64,000 bases of DNA from contig NZ_BMQT01000010.1 of NCBI RefSeq assembly GCF_014648255.1, positions 62,001 to 126,000 on the forward strand. The letters are read 5' to 3'. The translations under genes were made by a program, and so were the position numbers. This stretch comes from Nocardioides albus. Its GTDB lineage: Bacteria; Actinomycetota; Actinomycetes; Propionibacteriales; Nocardioidaceae. Positions 7,430 to 16,221 of this stretch are shown here, piece after piece. Positions within the stretch are counted from its first letter, which is position 1. Every line of letters starts with the position of its first letter. The notes below the pieces were generated by a model. That model was given only the letters and a program-made list of their open reading frames with translations, searched no databases and was not told where the DNA came from.

Positions 7430-7891
7430 GTGTCCGCTCTCCTCAGCTCGCCGTCTCGTGTCTACCGGATCGTCGCCACCGCCGAGGCGGTGACCTGGGC
7501 CGGGCTGCTCAGCGGCATGTTCCTGAAGTACGTCACCGAGACCACGGAGCTGGGAGTCAGCATCTTCGGGATGCTGCACGGCATCGTGTTCATCGCCTAC
7601 TGCGTGACCACGACCGTGGTCGCGATCGACCAGCGCTGGTCGATCAGTCGACTCGTCGCCGGCCTCGCGTCCTCGATCCCGCCGTTCTTCACGCTCTGGT
7701 TCGAGCGGTACGCCGCAGGCCGCGGTCTGCTCGCCCCGACGTGGCGACTGATCGACGAGTCCCCGAACCGCCCTCTCGAGCGGCCGCTGTCCTGGCTGCT
7801 CCGCAACCCGGCGCGCGGCCTGGCCGCCGGCCTGGCGAGCGTCGCCGCGCTGACGGTGGTCGCGCTGGTCGCGGGACCGCCGGTCGGCTGA
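7430..7891 (+). CDS. DUF3817 integral membrane protein
   Basis: 153 residues from a GTG. The first two-thirds match the DUF3817 pattern: three hydrophobic segments with EAVTWAGLLSGMFLKY, GMLHGIVFIAY and a third near SRLVAGLASSIPPFFTLWFE. The C-terminus adds a further hydrophobic segment (AAGLASVAALTVVALVAG) after a basic linker, so four passes are likely. Function unknown; family members occur alone or fused to transporters in actinobacteria. Confidence 0.8.
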   Translation: MSALLSSPSRVYRIVATAEAVTWAGLLSGMFLKYVTETTELGVSIFGMLHGIVFIAYCVTTTVVAIDQRWSISRLVAGLASSIPPFFTLWFERYAAGRGLLAPTWRLIDESPNRPLERPLSWLLRNPARGLAAGLASVAALTVVALVAGPPVG

Positions 7892-7917
7892 GCCGACCGG
7901 CGGTGCGCAGAGGCGCC

Positions 7918-8472
7918 TCAGCTGTCTGCGTGCTGATCCAGCTCGTCCCGTAGAGCCTGCTTGTCCTTGTTCCCGACGGGGATGTCCGCGTTGGCGGCCT
8001 GGCGACGCATCTCCTCACGGGTGATGTCCTGCGGCATGTCGCCGAGGTGTTCCTGCCGGCTCTTCAGGAACGCCTTGCCCAGCTCGGCGCGGCGGGTGTC
8101 GTCGAGACGGTCGCGGAGCCCCGGCAGCACGGTGGTCTCCTCCTCCTCGACATGGTGGGTGACCGCGTCGACAACCTCCTTCAGCTTGCTCTCGTAGGCG
8201 GCTGAGAAGGGATCGCACTCGGAGAGCTCGGCGAGGAGGCGGTCAGCCAGCAGGTGCTCCTCCTGACTGTGCGCGACATCGTCCTTCTCCCCCGCCTCGT
8301 CGCGGGCAGCCGGGTAGACCTCGGCCTCCTCGGCACGGCTGTGCGCGGCCAGGAGGGTCACCAGGACCGGGGTCAGCCCGGCGCGTACCTCCGGTTCTCG
8401 CTGAAGCTTCTCGAAGAGGCTCTCCACCTCGCGATGGTCCTGCATGATCAGGTCGGTCACGTCTTCGGACAC
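7918..8472 (-). CDS. Hemerythrin-like (HHE) domain protein
   Basis: 184 residues from a GTG with GGAGAG upstream. Candidate diiron ligands are in MQDHREVE, LLAAHSRAEEAEVYP, SQEEHLLAD and VTHHVEEEETTVLP, in the order expected for a four-helix HHE bundle. The C-terminal 50 residues are charged and resemble a short Rho-N/SAP-like helix-extended region (GNKDKQALRDELDQHA). Such proteins bind O2, NO or iron and are linked to oxidative or nitrosative stress. Its neighbours, Dps and small acidic stress-type proteins, fit that. Confidence 0.85.
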   Translation of the reverse strand: MSEDVTDLIMQDHREVESLFEKLQREPEVRAGLTPVLVTLLAAHSRAEEAEVYPAARDEAGEKDDVAHSQEEHLLADRLLAELSECDPFSAAYESKLKEVVDAVTHHVEEEETTVLPGLRDRLDDTRRAELGKAFLKSRQEHLGDMPQDITREEMRRQAANADIPVGNKDKQALRDELDQHADS

Positions 8473-8534
8473 GACGTCTCTCCTCTGCGCTGGTAGGGGT
8501 TCGGCCGCTCACCGGTACCCATGAACCCGCTCAC

Positions 8535-8933
8535 TCAGTCCGGGGGCTCCTCGACGATGTGCACGGCCGCTTCCTCAGCCGACGCGCCGGCGCCGTCGAT
8601 GCCTTCGTCCTGCCCGACGAGGCCGCCCTCGTCGTCCTCGCGCAGACCCTGGTCGGGGCTGGTGAGTCGACCGGCGCGCGCCTCACCCACTTCCCCGGTG
8701 ACCGGGCCGTCCAGGATGTCGGCATCAGCCTCGCCGTCGGCGCCCTCCCAGACCTCAGGCTCTTCCTGCGCGCGCCGTTCGTCGATGGTCTCGCCCTCGA
8801 TCTCCTCGCGCGGCGTGACCCCCTTGGCGTTCACGCCCCGGGGCCGCTCGGGCGGGGAGTAACCCTCGTCCAGGACGTCGTCCACACCGCGGTCGTCGAG
8901 GGTGTCCTCTGGCTGAAGCTGATCTTCACTCAT
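8535..8933 (-). CDS. DUF5709 acidic protein
   Basis: 132 residues, very acidic, with the DUF5709 pattern: DTLDDRGVDDVLDEGYSPPERPRG near the N-terminus, then TPREEIEGETIDERRAQEEPEVW, and GRLTSPDQG later. No membrane segment or signal peptide. Predicted mostly disordered. Function unknown. It is encoded between hemerythrin and another small acidic protein, consistent with a general-stress regulon, but no promoter evidence is available. Confidence 0.75.
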   Translation of the reverse strand: MSEDQLQPEDTLDDRGVDDVLDEGYSPPERPRGVNAKGVTPREEIEGETIDERRAQEEPEVWEGADGEADADILDGPVTGEVGEARAGRLTSPDQGLREDDEGGLVGQDEGIDGAGASAEEAAVHIVEEPPD

Positions 8934-8987
8934 GATCCGACCGGTACCCCTGACCGGGCGGACGATGCTCCGCGGCGGTCGCCGATC

Positions 8988-9233
8988 TCAGGCAGGCCCA
9001 CCTTCGCCGCTGTGGTCGGCGAGCTGGTCGACGTCGACCTCCTCCTGACGTGAGATCTGGTCCGTCACGAGCTCCTGCTGCTCCTCGGTCAACGTCACCC
9101 CGGCCTCGTGCAGCGCCTTGTCGAGCTCTTCCCGGGTCGTCCCCTCGGGCGCGGTCTCCTGCCATGCGGTGACCCGCTCGACCACACCTCGAAGTGCCTG
9201 TACGCGGGCATCGTCCTGGTTCATCTCAGTCAT
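8988..9233 (-). CDS. Small acidic hypothetical protein
   Basis: 81 residues from the ATG at 9233; a second ATG three codons later is possible and neither has a strong ribosome site. Predicted two to three helices, with VQALRGVVERVTAWQE, TREELDKALHEAGVTLTEEQQELVTDQIS and an acidic tail. No recognised domain. Residue composition and position next to DUF5709 suggest a small cytosolic stress-associated protein. Confidence 0.6.
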   Translation of the reverse strand: MTEMNQDDARVQALRGVVERVTAWQETAPEGTTREELDKALHEAGVTLTEEQQELVTDQISRQEEVDVDQLADHSGEGGPA

Positions 9234-9320
9234 CTGCTCGCGGTACCAGACCTTGTGGAGGCCATGCGGACGATCAGGAGAACAGGCATGTGACCGCGTC
9301 GAGATGTCCCGTCTCTGCAC

Positions 9321-10082
9321 TCATGCCAATTCCGCGATCAGCAGCAGCAGGCCGAAGCCAGCGGCAGCGATCAGTCCGCCGAACTTTGGGCTCTCCTCCG
9401 CGGCCTCGGGCAACATGGTCTCCGCGACCAAGGACAGGAGTGTTCCGGCTCCGAACGCTTGGAGCAGCAGCACTGCTTCTTCGCTGAGCAGCGACGACGT
9501 CGCATACCCAGCGGCGGTTAGTCCGACAGTGGCTGCGGCGACGCTTCCCCAGAGCGCGAGGATCCACTGTCGAGATCTACCGGTGCTCAACATGCCGCTC
9601 GAGGCTGACATCGCCTCAGGGAGGTTGCCGACCGCAATGGCTGCGATCAGCGCGGGTTGGACACCCACAGAGTGCAGGGTCACGCCGAGCACCAACGCTT
9701 CGGGCACCGCGTCGATAGCGGTCCCGATGGTGATCGCTGCGCCACTGGTGGGGGCTACCGTCGCTGTGGGTCCCGCCAAGCATTGTGCGCAGCGCTTGCG
9801 GTCGCGGGCTCCGCGTGCGGCCAACCAGGCATTGACCGCGCTGAAGGTTGCCGCACCGCCCATCAGGGCCGCTATCCCACTCCAAGGATGGGTCGCGACG
9901 GCCTCTGCGGCGAGCTCGACGGACGCCGCCGCCAGCACCAACCCGGCCCCCAGGGCAGTGACCCTGGCTATCGTGCCGTGCCCGAACCAACCGGACAGTC
10001 CGAGCAACGCGCCGAGCAGCAGCCCGCTGACGCTGAGAGTCGCCCATCCGATGACCGAGCCATAGTCAGCCAACACTGTCAC
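9321..10082 (-). CDS. ZIP-family metal transporter
   Basis: 253 residues, GTG start. Seven to eight hydrophobic segments. The fourth conserved segment carries TIGTAIDAVPEALVLG and the fifth AIAVGNLPEAMSAS, the paired (D/N)xxPE motifs of the ZIP metal path. A cytoplasmic loop with RDRKRCAQC between segments 3 and 4 may bind metal. It probably imports a divalent cation; the usual His of the HNxPEG motif is replaced by Asp, so Zn specificity is uncertain. Confidence 0.85.
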   Translation of the reverse strand: MTVLADYGSVIGWATLSVSGLLLGALLGLSGWFGHGTIARVTALGAGLVLAAASVELAAEAVATHPWSGIAALMGGAATFSAVNAWLAARGARDRKRCAQCLAGPTATVAPTSGAAITIGTAIDAVPEALVLGVTLHSVGVQPALIAAIAVGNLPEAMSASSGMLSTGRSRQWILALWGSVAAATVGLTAAGYATSSLLSEEAVLLLQAFGAGTLLSLVAETMLPEAAEESPKFGGLIAAAGFGLLLLIAELA

Positions 10083-10186
10083 CGCCGTGGTGCGCAGAGC
10101 TTGGGGGACCAGACCGGAGGGGCCTGGCCGGGCAACAGTTCTTCATTCGCGCTTCCCGTCTCGCGAGGGTGTTCTGTTACGAGGTG

Positions 10187-10459
10187 TCAACCGGTGTGGA
10201 TCTGCCAGGAGGCGGATCCGGACAGGTCGAGCCATACGGTGTCTCGGATCTTGGTGATGCGTGCGAGGATCGCGTCGCAACCGGGGCAGCGCAGGATCGA
10301 GCCGGGGCCGGCGAGGTAGGTCTTGGTCTCCGCGACAGAAGTCCCGGCTGTGCAGTGCCCACAGACCACGCGGGCTGTCGTGACGTCGCTGGCGAAGACT
10401 TCGCGAAGAATCCCTGCTGCCGCGTTGCCGTCGACTCGATGGTCGTTGTCCTCATGCAT
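10187..10459 (-). CDS. DUF6510 zinc-ribbon protein
   Basis: 90 residues, ATG with GGAGACGCCC upstream. Two CxxC pairs (Cys33/Cys36 in VCGHCTAG and Cys58/Cys61 in RCPGCDA) form a zinc-ribbon pattern; the C-terminus TVWLDLSGSASWQI is typical of DUF6510. It lies 10 bases downstream of the flavin reductase gene. No function is known for the domain. Recurrence with a molybdopterin oxidoreductase and its reductase would suggest a role in that electron chain. Confidence 0.75.
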   Translation of the reverse strand: MHEDNDHRVDGNAAAGILREVFASDVTTARVVCGHCTAGTSVAETKTYLAGPGSILRCPGCDAILARITKIRDTVWLDLSGSASWQIHTG

Positions 10460-10469
10460 GGGCGTCTCC

Positions 10470-11261
10470 TCAGCTTCCGAAGCGTTCGGTACGAATGTCG
10501 GATGATCGGTAGCCGCGGTCGACGAGCAACCGCGCGGCGTGTTCGACGAACCCCGTGGGACCGCACACGTAGACGCGGGATGGTCCTTCGGTGATCTCGT
10601 TCCCAGGAGGTGGAAGGTCCTCGATGCGCAGCCGACCGGGTTCTCGGGTGTCGTCGGGAAGTCCGGACCGGGTGTAGAGGCGAGAGATCTGGATGTCCGG
10701 ATGCGTCTGGCCCATCTGGTGCAGCTCGCTCGTGTAGATGATGTGGTCGGGCGTACGCGCGGAGTAGATCAGCCGGAACGGCGAGCTCGAGTCAGACCGT
10801 ACGCGCTCGCGCAACATGGCCATGAGCGGAACCACGCCCGAGCCGCCGCCAACCAGCAGCACCGGCCCCCGAATCCGGGCCGTCCACTGGAACCACCCAC
10901 CGAGCGGGCCTCGGATCTCGAGCTGATCGCCGGGCAGCATGATCTCGGTGAGGTACGTCGACACCTCGCCGCCCTGGACACGCTGGACGGTGAGCTCGAC
11001 CTGGTCCTGCGCGGAGGGAGAGGCGACCGAGTAGCTCCGTTGCGCCGTGTACCCATCCTCAGCGGTGAGCCTGACATCGACGTGCTGGCCCGGAGCGTGT
11101 CCCGACCATCCGGGTACGTCGAGAACCAGCGTCCGCGCAAGACGCGTCTCCATTCGGGCGGCCCGCAGTCGCGCAGGAAGCCACCGGATCGGCCCACGGC
11201 GGCTCGCCGGTCCGGAGCTCTCGGTCTTCGCCGCACCTTCCGCACGCTCAGTCGCCGACAT
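10470..11261 (-). CDS. Ferredoxin-NADP reductase-like flavoprotein
   Basis: 263 residues from the ATG at 11261, with GGAG 9 bases upstream; this start lies within the last codons of the preceding gene. The FAD-binding motif RSYSVAS is near residue 70, the NAD(P)-binding LLVGGGSGVVPLMAM near 130, and the C-terminal YVCGPTGFVEHAA near 235. No ferredoxin domain is fused. The enzyme should pass electrons from NAD(P)H to a partner, most plausibly the sulfite-oxidase-like molybdoenzyme encoded by the overlapping upstream gene. Confidence 0.87.
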   Translation of the reverse strand: MSATERAEGAAKTESSGPASRRGPIRWLPARLRAARMETRLARTLVLDVPGWSGHAPGQHVDVRLTAEDGYTAQRSYSVASPSAQDQVELTVQRVQGGEVSTYLTEIMLPGDQLEIRGPLGGWFQWTARIRGPVLLVGGGSGVVPLMAMLRERVRSDSSSPFRLIYSARTPDHIIYTSELHQMGQTHPDIQISRLYTRSGLPDDTREPGRLRIEDLPPPGNEITEGPSRVYVCGPTGFVEHAARLLVDRGYRSSDIRTERFGS

Positions 11262-11847
11262 AGCGCTGCTCCAGCCACGGGTCGCCGTACTCGTGGTAGC
11301 CGAGGGTCTCCCAAAATCCTGGCTCATCGTCGAGGTGAAGCTCGATGCCGTTGATCCACTTGGCCGACTTCCACAGATACAGGTGCGGCACCAGCAGACG
11401 GGCAGGGCCGCCGTGAGCGGACTCGAGGTCGTCACCTTCGTACTCGTAGGCGATCCAGGCGTCCCGGTCGACGAGATCTCCGATGGGCAGGTTGGTCGTG
11501 TAGCCGCCGTAGCATCGGACGAGCGCGTACTCCGCTTCGGTCGCGAGGTCACCGAGCACGTCACGCACCCTGACGCCGCGCCAGCTCGTGTCGAGCTTGC
11601 TCCATGTGGTCACGCAATGGATGTCGACCGTGAACTCTTCGCTGGGCGCCCGCATGAGGTCCGGCCAGCCCCAGCGGGTCACGGCGCCGTCGAGATCGGT
11701 GACATCCAGCCCCCACTCTTCCCGGGAGACCGCGGGTGTCGGTCCCGCCGACAGGACGGGAAAGTCGTACGTCTCGTGCTGACCCGGCGGGATGCGCGCA
11801 TCGTCGTTGTCGCCGCGCCCGCCGAAACCTCTGCTGATCACGCTCAT
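11248..11847 (-). CDS. Sulfite-oxidase-like molybdopterin oxidoreductase (cytosolic)
   Basis: 199 residues from an ATG with GAGGAGC upstream. The central IHCVTTWSKLDTSWRGV block carries the Mo-ligating Cys78; GGYTTNLPI and GGPARLLVPHLYLWKSAKW are further family signatures. It is short and has no signal peptide, unlike periplasmic MsrP/YedY. Members of this group reduce or oxidise S- or N-oxides. Overlap by 14 bases with the reductase gene suggests a two-component system: reductase, molybdoenzyme and DUF6510. Confidence 0.87.
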   Translation of the reverse strand: MSVISRGFGGRGDNDDARIPPGQHETYDFPVLSAGPTPAVSREEWGLDVTDLDGAVTRWGWPDLMRAPSEEFTVDIHCVTTWSKLDTSWRGVRVRDVLGDLATEAEYALVRCYGGYTTNLPIGDLVDRDAWIAYEYEGDDLESAHGGPARLLVPHLYLWKSAKWINGIELHLDDEPGFWETLGYHEYGDPWLEQRYVGD

Positions 11848-11908
11848 TCTGCTCCTCACGTTGTGCTTCGAGTGGCGCTTTGGAGTGTTGGGTTGTGGCG
11901 AGCACCCC

Positions 11909-13267
11909 TCACAGTTCGAGCAGCGCCTGCTCGACGACCTCGGTGAGAGCCGGGTGGATGTACATCACCTCGCGGGCGATCTGGTCAACCGTCTGGCCGG
12001 TCATGATCGCTTGGATCAGAGGCTGGATCAGGATCGCCGCGTCAGGGCCGATGATGTGCGCGCCCAGCAGCGTCCGCTGACGGGGATCAGCGAGCAGCTT
12101 GACGAAGCTTGTGCTGTCCTCCAGCGCCCACCCGTAGGCAGCGTCGGCATACTCCCGAACGGCGATGACGTGGTCGACTCCGGCGTCCTGAAGCTGTTGC
12201 TGGGTTGCGCCGACGCTCGCAACCTGGGGGTCGGCGAACACGGCGTGCGGCACGAACGAGGCCGGCAGCGGTCGTTGGTCGTAAAGATGGGTGAGGTTGT
12301 GCACGATCGTGCGTGCCTCGGCGTTGGCCAGGTGCTTGAGCTGGAAGTGGTTCGACAGGTCACCCAGCGACCATACGCCCGGCGCTGTCGTGGACCCGTT
12401 GGCGTCGGTGACGACGTGACCGTGCTCGTCGACCTCGATCCCGGCCTTCTCCAGACCGAGCAGATCGGAGTTCGGTCGGCGGCCCGCTGCGACGAGTACG
12501 ACCTCGGCAGCCACCTGGCCACGACCCAGCGAGTTCTCGATGGTGCCGACCACGCCCTGGGGGCTCCGATCCACCCGCAGAACCTCGCTGTCGAGGCGCA
12601 CATCGACGTCTCGTGAGGCAAGCTCGGTGAACCTGTCGGCGATCTGCCGGTCCTCGGAACCGAGCAGCCGCGGACCACGGTGCACAATGGTCACCGCTAC
12701 GCCGAAGGACGAGAAGACGTGCGCCATCTCGGCGGCGACGAATCCACCTCCGACGATCAACATCGAGGCCGGAAGCCGATCGAGGCGCATGATGGTGTCC
12801 GAGGTGTGATGCTCGACGTCCTTCAGTCCGGGGATGTCCGGCACGATCGGCCGAGAGCCGGCTGCCAGCGCGATCCGGTCGGCGGACAGCTCGACATCAC
12901 CGGCTCGCAACCGCCCGGGCCCGACGAACTCGGCTGCATCGGTGTAGACATCGACGCCGTTCGCCCTCCGGTAGGCCATCGCGCGCTCGTGCAACGGGTC
13001 GATCCGGTCGAAGATGCGATCGCGTACAGCCGGCCAGTCGACCGACTCGACCCGCGCCCGCACGCCCAGCCGATCGGCGCGTTGAGCGGTCCGTACGGCG
13101 TCCGCGGCGACCACGAACATCTTCGTGGGGATGCAACCCCGATTGAGGCAGGTGCCACCGAAGCGAGACGGCTCCACGATCGCTCGTCGCAGGCCGTCGA
13201 ATGCTGGGGTGAAGAGGTAGTTGCCGGTTCCGGCGCCCACCACGATCAGGTCGTGTGTCATCGACAT
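11909..13267 (-). CDS. mtr: Mycothione reductase
   Basis: 452 residues. The FAD motif VVGAGTGNYL is at the N-terminus, the redox-active pair Cys40/Cys45 in GGTCLNRGCIPTK, the NADPH motif IVGGGFVAAEMAHVFSSFG mid-protein, and the C-terminal dimer region carries the catalytic HPALTEV. The NYLFTPAFDG variant near the N-terminus distinguishes mycothione reductase from lipoamide dehydrogenases. It keeps the mycothiol pool reduced, a thiol restricted to actinobacteria. AAGGGAAG lies upstream of the ATG. Confidence 0.92.
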   Translation of the reverse strand: MSMTHDLIVVGAGTGNYLFTPAFDGLRRAIVEPSRFGGTCLNRGCIPTKMFVVAADAVRTAQRADRLGVRARVESVDWPAVRDRIFDRIDPLHERAMAYRRANGVDVYTDAAEFVGPGRLRAGDVELSADRIALAAGSRPIVPDIPGLKDVEHHTSDTIMRLDRLPASMLIVGGGFVAAEMAHVFSSFGVAVTIVHRGPRLLGSEDRQIADRFTELASRDVDVRLDSEVLRVDRSPQGVVGTIENSLGRGQVAAEVVLVAAGRRPNSDLLGLEKAGIEVDEHGHVVTDANGSTTAPGVWSLGDLSNHFQLKHLANAEARTIVHNLTHLYDQRPLPASFVPHAVFADPQVASVGATQQQLQDAGVDHVIAVREYADAAYGWALEDSTSFVKLLADPRQRTLLGAHIIGPDAAILIQPLIQAIMTGQTVDQIAREVMYIHPALTEVVEQALLEL

Positions 13268-13285
13268 GGTCTTCCCTTCTTGGGT

Positions 13286-13756
13286 TCAGGGTTCGGATCC
13301 CGTGGGTGCTTCCAGGTTTCGCAGGGCATGCCGGATCGCGTGCAGATCGGCCTCGGTGCTGGCCGCCACTCGCAACGCCTCTCGGGCGCGGGCCCGGTCG
13401 CGGGCGGCGGCGCGACGCTGGGTGAGCAGGATCAGCGGCCCTTCCAACGCGGCGACGGTGGCCAAGATCGCGCCGAGCCCCGAAAGCATGGTCGCCGGAT
13501 GAGGTTGGAACGGTTCGGCGAGCAGGTTCACCGCAAGCCACCCGGCGATGAGGGCCAGGACCCCCGCCAGGAACCACCACGTCGCGATTCCAGCGGCGAT
13601 CGAGACGGCCAGGCGCTCCGCACGATTCGGAGCCGGTTCGTCAAAGGTGCTGAGCCCGTGGCCGCAGTGCGGGCAGATTTGCACTGCAGCGGTCTCGTCC
13701 CTGGGGCCGCTGCCCGCTGTCTCACCGGGCGAGGTCGACCCAGAGGTCTTCGGCAT
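13286..13756 (-). CDS. DUF1003 membrane protein with N-terminal zinc-ribbon-like CxxC
   Basis: 156 residues from the ATG at 13756; a TTG 7 codons upstream is possible. An ICPHCGHG motif precedes two transmembrane segments. The DUF1003 core follows: FQPHPATMLSGLGAILATVAALEGPLILLTQRRAAARDRARA, cited here by its key residues only, ends in the QRR..RDR signature. A final helix may form a coiled coil. Function unknown. It lies 18 bases downstream of mtr and 22 bases upstream of the ATP-grasp gene's 3' end. Confidence 0.75.
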   Translation of the reverse strand: MPKTSGSTSPGETAGSGPRDETAAVQICPHCGHGLSTFDEPAPNRAERLAVSIAAGIATWWFLAGVLALIAGWLAVNLLAEPFQPHPATMLSGLGAILATVAALEGPLILLTQRRAAARDRARAREALRVAASTEADLHAIRHALRNLEAPTGSEP

Positions 13757-13778
13757 GGACGACGTCACCCGGTCCAAC

Positions 13779-15356
13779 CTAGGTGACGATGCCGGGCCGG
13801 GTATCGACGTCGACCGTGTCGCCCTTCACTGGTGATGCCACGGGCGTGCCGGTGTAGTGCCCGCGGATCGACTCGATCAGGTGCCGGGCACGGATGGTCA
13901 GGGTCGCAGCACTGCCTGGTCTTCCGGTCTGCAGCCGCCCTTTGGTCACAAGCACGCCGAGGTCAGCGCCCTTCCATCGATAGTCCCCGGGGCCGTAGAT
14001 CCGCAGGAAGAACGCCTCGGACTCGGACTGCAGCTGGTGCCAGTCGAGGGCCGATCTTCGATGGGTCAGCGCGCCGCTCGCGTCAAGACCGTAGGCGCCG
14101 GTCGGCGCTGCGGTTTCGATCCGCTCCACCGCGGGCGCTGTCTCCTTGATGATCATCTGCGACCACAGGTCCACCGCCGCCAGCTCCTGCCAGCGTCGGT
14201 TGATGTCATCGATGTCGAGCTCGAGATCGATGTCGAGGTATTCCAGCAGATGGAAGAGGAACAACGGCACATCGGCGTACGCACCTGCGGTCACGTTGGT
14301 GATCGAGGAAGCCCCGCTGATGCGCGGATTCAGCTCACCGAGGTACACCTCGTCGGTATCGACGTCGACGAGCACGTCGACCTCGAAGAATCCGCGGTAG
14401 CCCTCTTCGTCGAGCCGGTTCCCCAGCCGGCGCACCAGGTCGGCGGCGCGTGCGCGCAGGTCACCGGTGAGCACCTCGGGATACATCTCGTTGCCGCACC
14501 AGCCACCCCGGTACGGCGTGAGCTCGGGGTGGCCGGTCAGCTCGGACATGAACGGGCCGACCACCGTCCCACAGGAGGTCAAGACGGCCTCGACAGCGAC
14601 TGGCCGGTTGTTGATCCGCTTCATCACCTTGACGGTCTTCCCCGCGATCTCGGAGCCGTGCTTGTCCCAGTCGTCTGCTGACGCGATGAAGAACGTCGTC
14701 TTGCCCGAGTCGCCGTAGGCCAGCTGGACGACCAGATCGCCACCCAGACCCGCATCCTCAGCCGCTTCGACGAGCCCGGCGAAGTCATCGACGGCGACCA
14801 CCGTGTTGGGAACGCTGGGCACGCCGACCTCCTCACCCAGCTGGGTCGTGACGATCTTGGAGTCCAGGCGTTCACGCAGATCGGCGGACGGCAGGATGAG
14901 GTCGTAGCCGAGCTCCTCGCAGATGCGCTCGGTCTCGGCATCGAAGAACACCATGGCGACCTTCGGCCGTACGCCAGGCGTGACGCGGCCGGAGATGAGC
15001 GCACGCACCTCGGCGTTCTCCAACAGCCAGTTGTTGATGTGCTCGCCGCTCTCGAACCTGACGTATGGCTTGTGTGCCGGGGTGAACACGCGCGGGTGCG
15101 CGCCATCCCACGCGTCGTAGTAGGTGATGTAGGTGAAGTTGCGGACCCAACGGTCCAGGCCGAGCAGGTTGAACGGTGTCGCGCCGATGAAGTAGATCGG
15201 CACGTCGTTGGTTCGGAAGAAGTGCCGCACCTCCGACATGTTCCGCAGCGGGCGCCGGCCGCCGGCCCGAGGTGCCGCAGGCGCGAACGCAGCGTCGGTC
15301 GCCATGGTCGTGGTGGGCGCATTCGCCACCGGTTCTGCAGACTTGTGTGCAGGCAT
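13779..15356 (-). CDS. ATP-grasp ligase (biotin-carboxylase-like)
   Basis: 525 residues, ATG with GAAAGG upstream. An N-terminal pre-ATP-grasp domain (residues 40-150, TNDVPIYFIGATPFNLLG) is followed by the ATP-grasp fold: GDLVVQLAYGDSGKTTFFI near 220 and the metal-binding ELNPRISGASSITN near 350. No biotin-carrier domain is present, so it is not a complete carboxylase. The enzyme should join a carboxylate to an amine, thiol or carboxyl acceptor. It is downstream of a double-YrhK membrane protein with a 46-base gap, and that operon starts at the shared operator. Confidence 0.8.
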   Translation of the reverse strand: MPAHKSAEPVANAPTTTMATDAAFAPAAPRAGGRRPLRNMSEVRHFFRTNDVPIYFIGATPFNLLGLDRWVRNFTYITYYDAWDGAHPRVFTPAHKPYVRFESGEHINNWLLENAEVRALISGRVTPGVRPKVAMVFFDAETERICEELGYDLILPSADLRERLDSKIVTTQLGEEVGVPSVPNTVVAVDDFAGLVEAAEDAGLGGDLVVQLAYGDSGKTTFFIASADDWDKHGSEIAGKTVKVMKRINNRPVAVEAVLTSCGTVVGPFMSELTGHPELTPYRGGWCGNEMYPEVLTGDLRARAADLVRRLGNRLDEEGYRGFFEVDVLVDVDTDEVYLGELNPRISGASSITNVTAGAYADVPLFLFHLLEYLDIDLELDIDDINRRWQELAAVDLWSQMIIKETAPAVERIETAAPTGAYGLDASGALTHRRSALDWHQLQSESEAFFLRIYGPGDYRWKGADLGVLVTKGRLQTGRPGSAATLTIRARHLIESIRGHYTGTPVASPVKGDTVDVDTRPGIVT

Positions 15357-15402
15357 CTGCCGGCGCCTTTCGGTTGAAGGGTGAGCTTGTGACGGTGCGG
15401 TG

Positions 15403-16131
15403 CTATCTGCAGAGCTTCATGGCGAAGTGGCGATAGTTCAGGAACAGCGAGCCCGTGGTGAAGAAGAGGGACCCGAGCAGCCAGAGGAGAATGATGGAGG
15501 TGAAGTAGGCGCCCTCGGGGACTCGCGCGACGTACATCACGGTGCCGATGAAGAACATCAACCCGCCCACCGCGGCGTTGGCCTCGACACCGAGCCCCGT
15601 CTTGGCGCACGACCGCAGCCGAAAGCCGAAGCGCCTGCCAACCAGCGGGGCAACAGCTTCTCCTCGTCCTTGGTCAGCCTCGCCACGCACGATGCGCGCC
15701 ACCTTCCACGACTGCGAGGCGAAGATCAGAGCGCTGCCGATGATGAAACCCCACGGTCCGAGGTTCTTGTTGGACTCGTATACCGACGGCAGGAAGCCGT
15801 AGGAGCCGATGACGTAGGCAGCGCTTCCGGACATGGAGAGCGCGATGTTGATACGGAGCCCGCGGTCGTCGGTGTAGGTGAAGAACTCGAGCAGGTCGAC
15901 AAGGAGAAACCCGAGAGATCCGATGATGTAGAGGATCCCGGAGTAGAGGTACACGTTCTCCATCTGCGGGTAGAAGTACAGGACTGTGCCCACGATGAAG
16001 GTGGTACCACCGACCAGGAACGACAGGCCGTGCACGACCCGCCAGGCATAGGTCGTCGCCCGGTTCACGTGCTCGAAGAGGGCGAACGTCTCGTCGCCGT
16101 AACCATGTGGCGTCTCTGCATACGTGACCAT
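15403..16131 (-). CDS. Membrane protein with two YrhK-like domains
   Basis: 242 residues. The first half has four hydrophobic segments (RVVHGLSFLVGGTTFIVG, LYSGILYIIGSLGFLLVDLLEF, AAYVIGSYGFL, WGFIIGSALIFASQSWK). The second half has two more around GGLMFFIGTVMYVA and IILLWLLGSLFFTTGSLFL. The GxxxFxxGT - Y - GSxxF pattern repeats, indicating duplication of a YrhK-like unit. Function unknown. It is first in an operon with the ATP-grasp gene and divergent from the LysR regulator, so it may move or sense the ATP-grasp product. Confidence 0.7.
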   Translation of the reverse strand: MVTYAETPHGYGDETFALFEHVNRATTYAWRVVHGLSFLVGGTTFIVGTVLYFYPQMENVYLYSGILYIIGSLGFLLVDLLEFFTYTDDRGLRINIALSMSGSAAYVIGSYGFLPSVYESNKNLGPWGFIIGSALIFASQSWKVARIVRGEADQGRGEAVAPLVGRRFGFRLRSCAKTGLGVEANAAVGGLMFFIGTVMYVARVPEGAYFTSIILLWLLGSLFFTTGSLFLNYRHFAMKLCR

Positions 16132-16221
16132 GTGTCTCTCCTGATGGAGCCGCTTCCCCGAGGCCTGGCCTCGGGGGCCTTGGACGATGCTGCTTCGTGC
16201 AAGCCATGATCCGCGCGCTCA

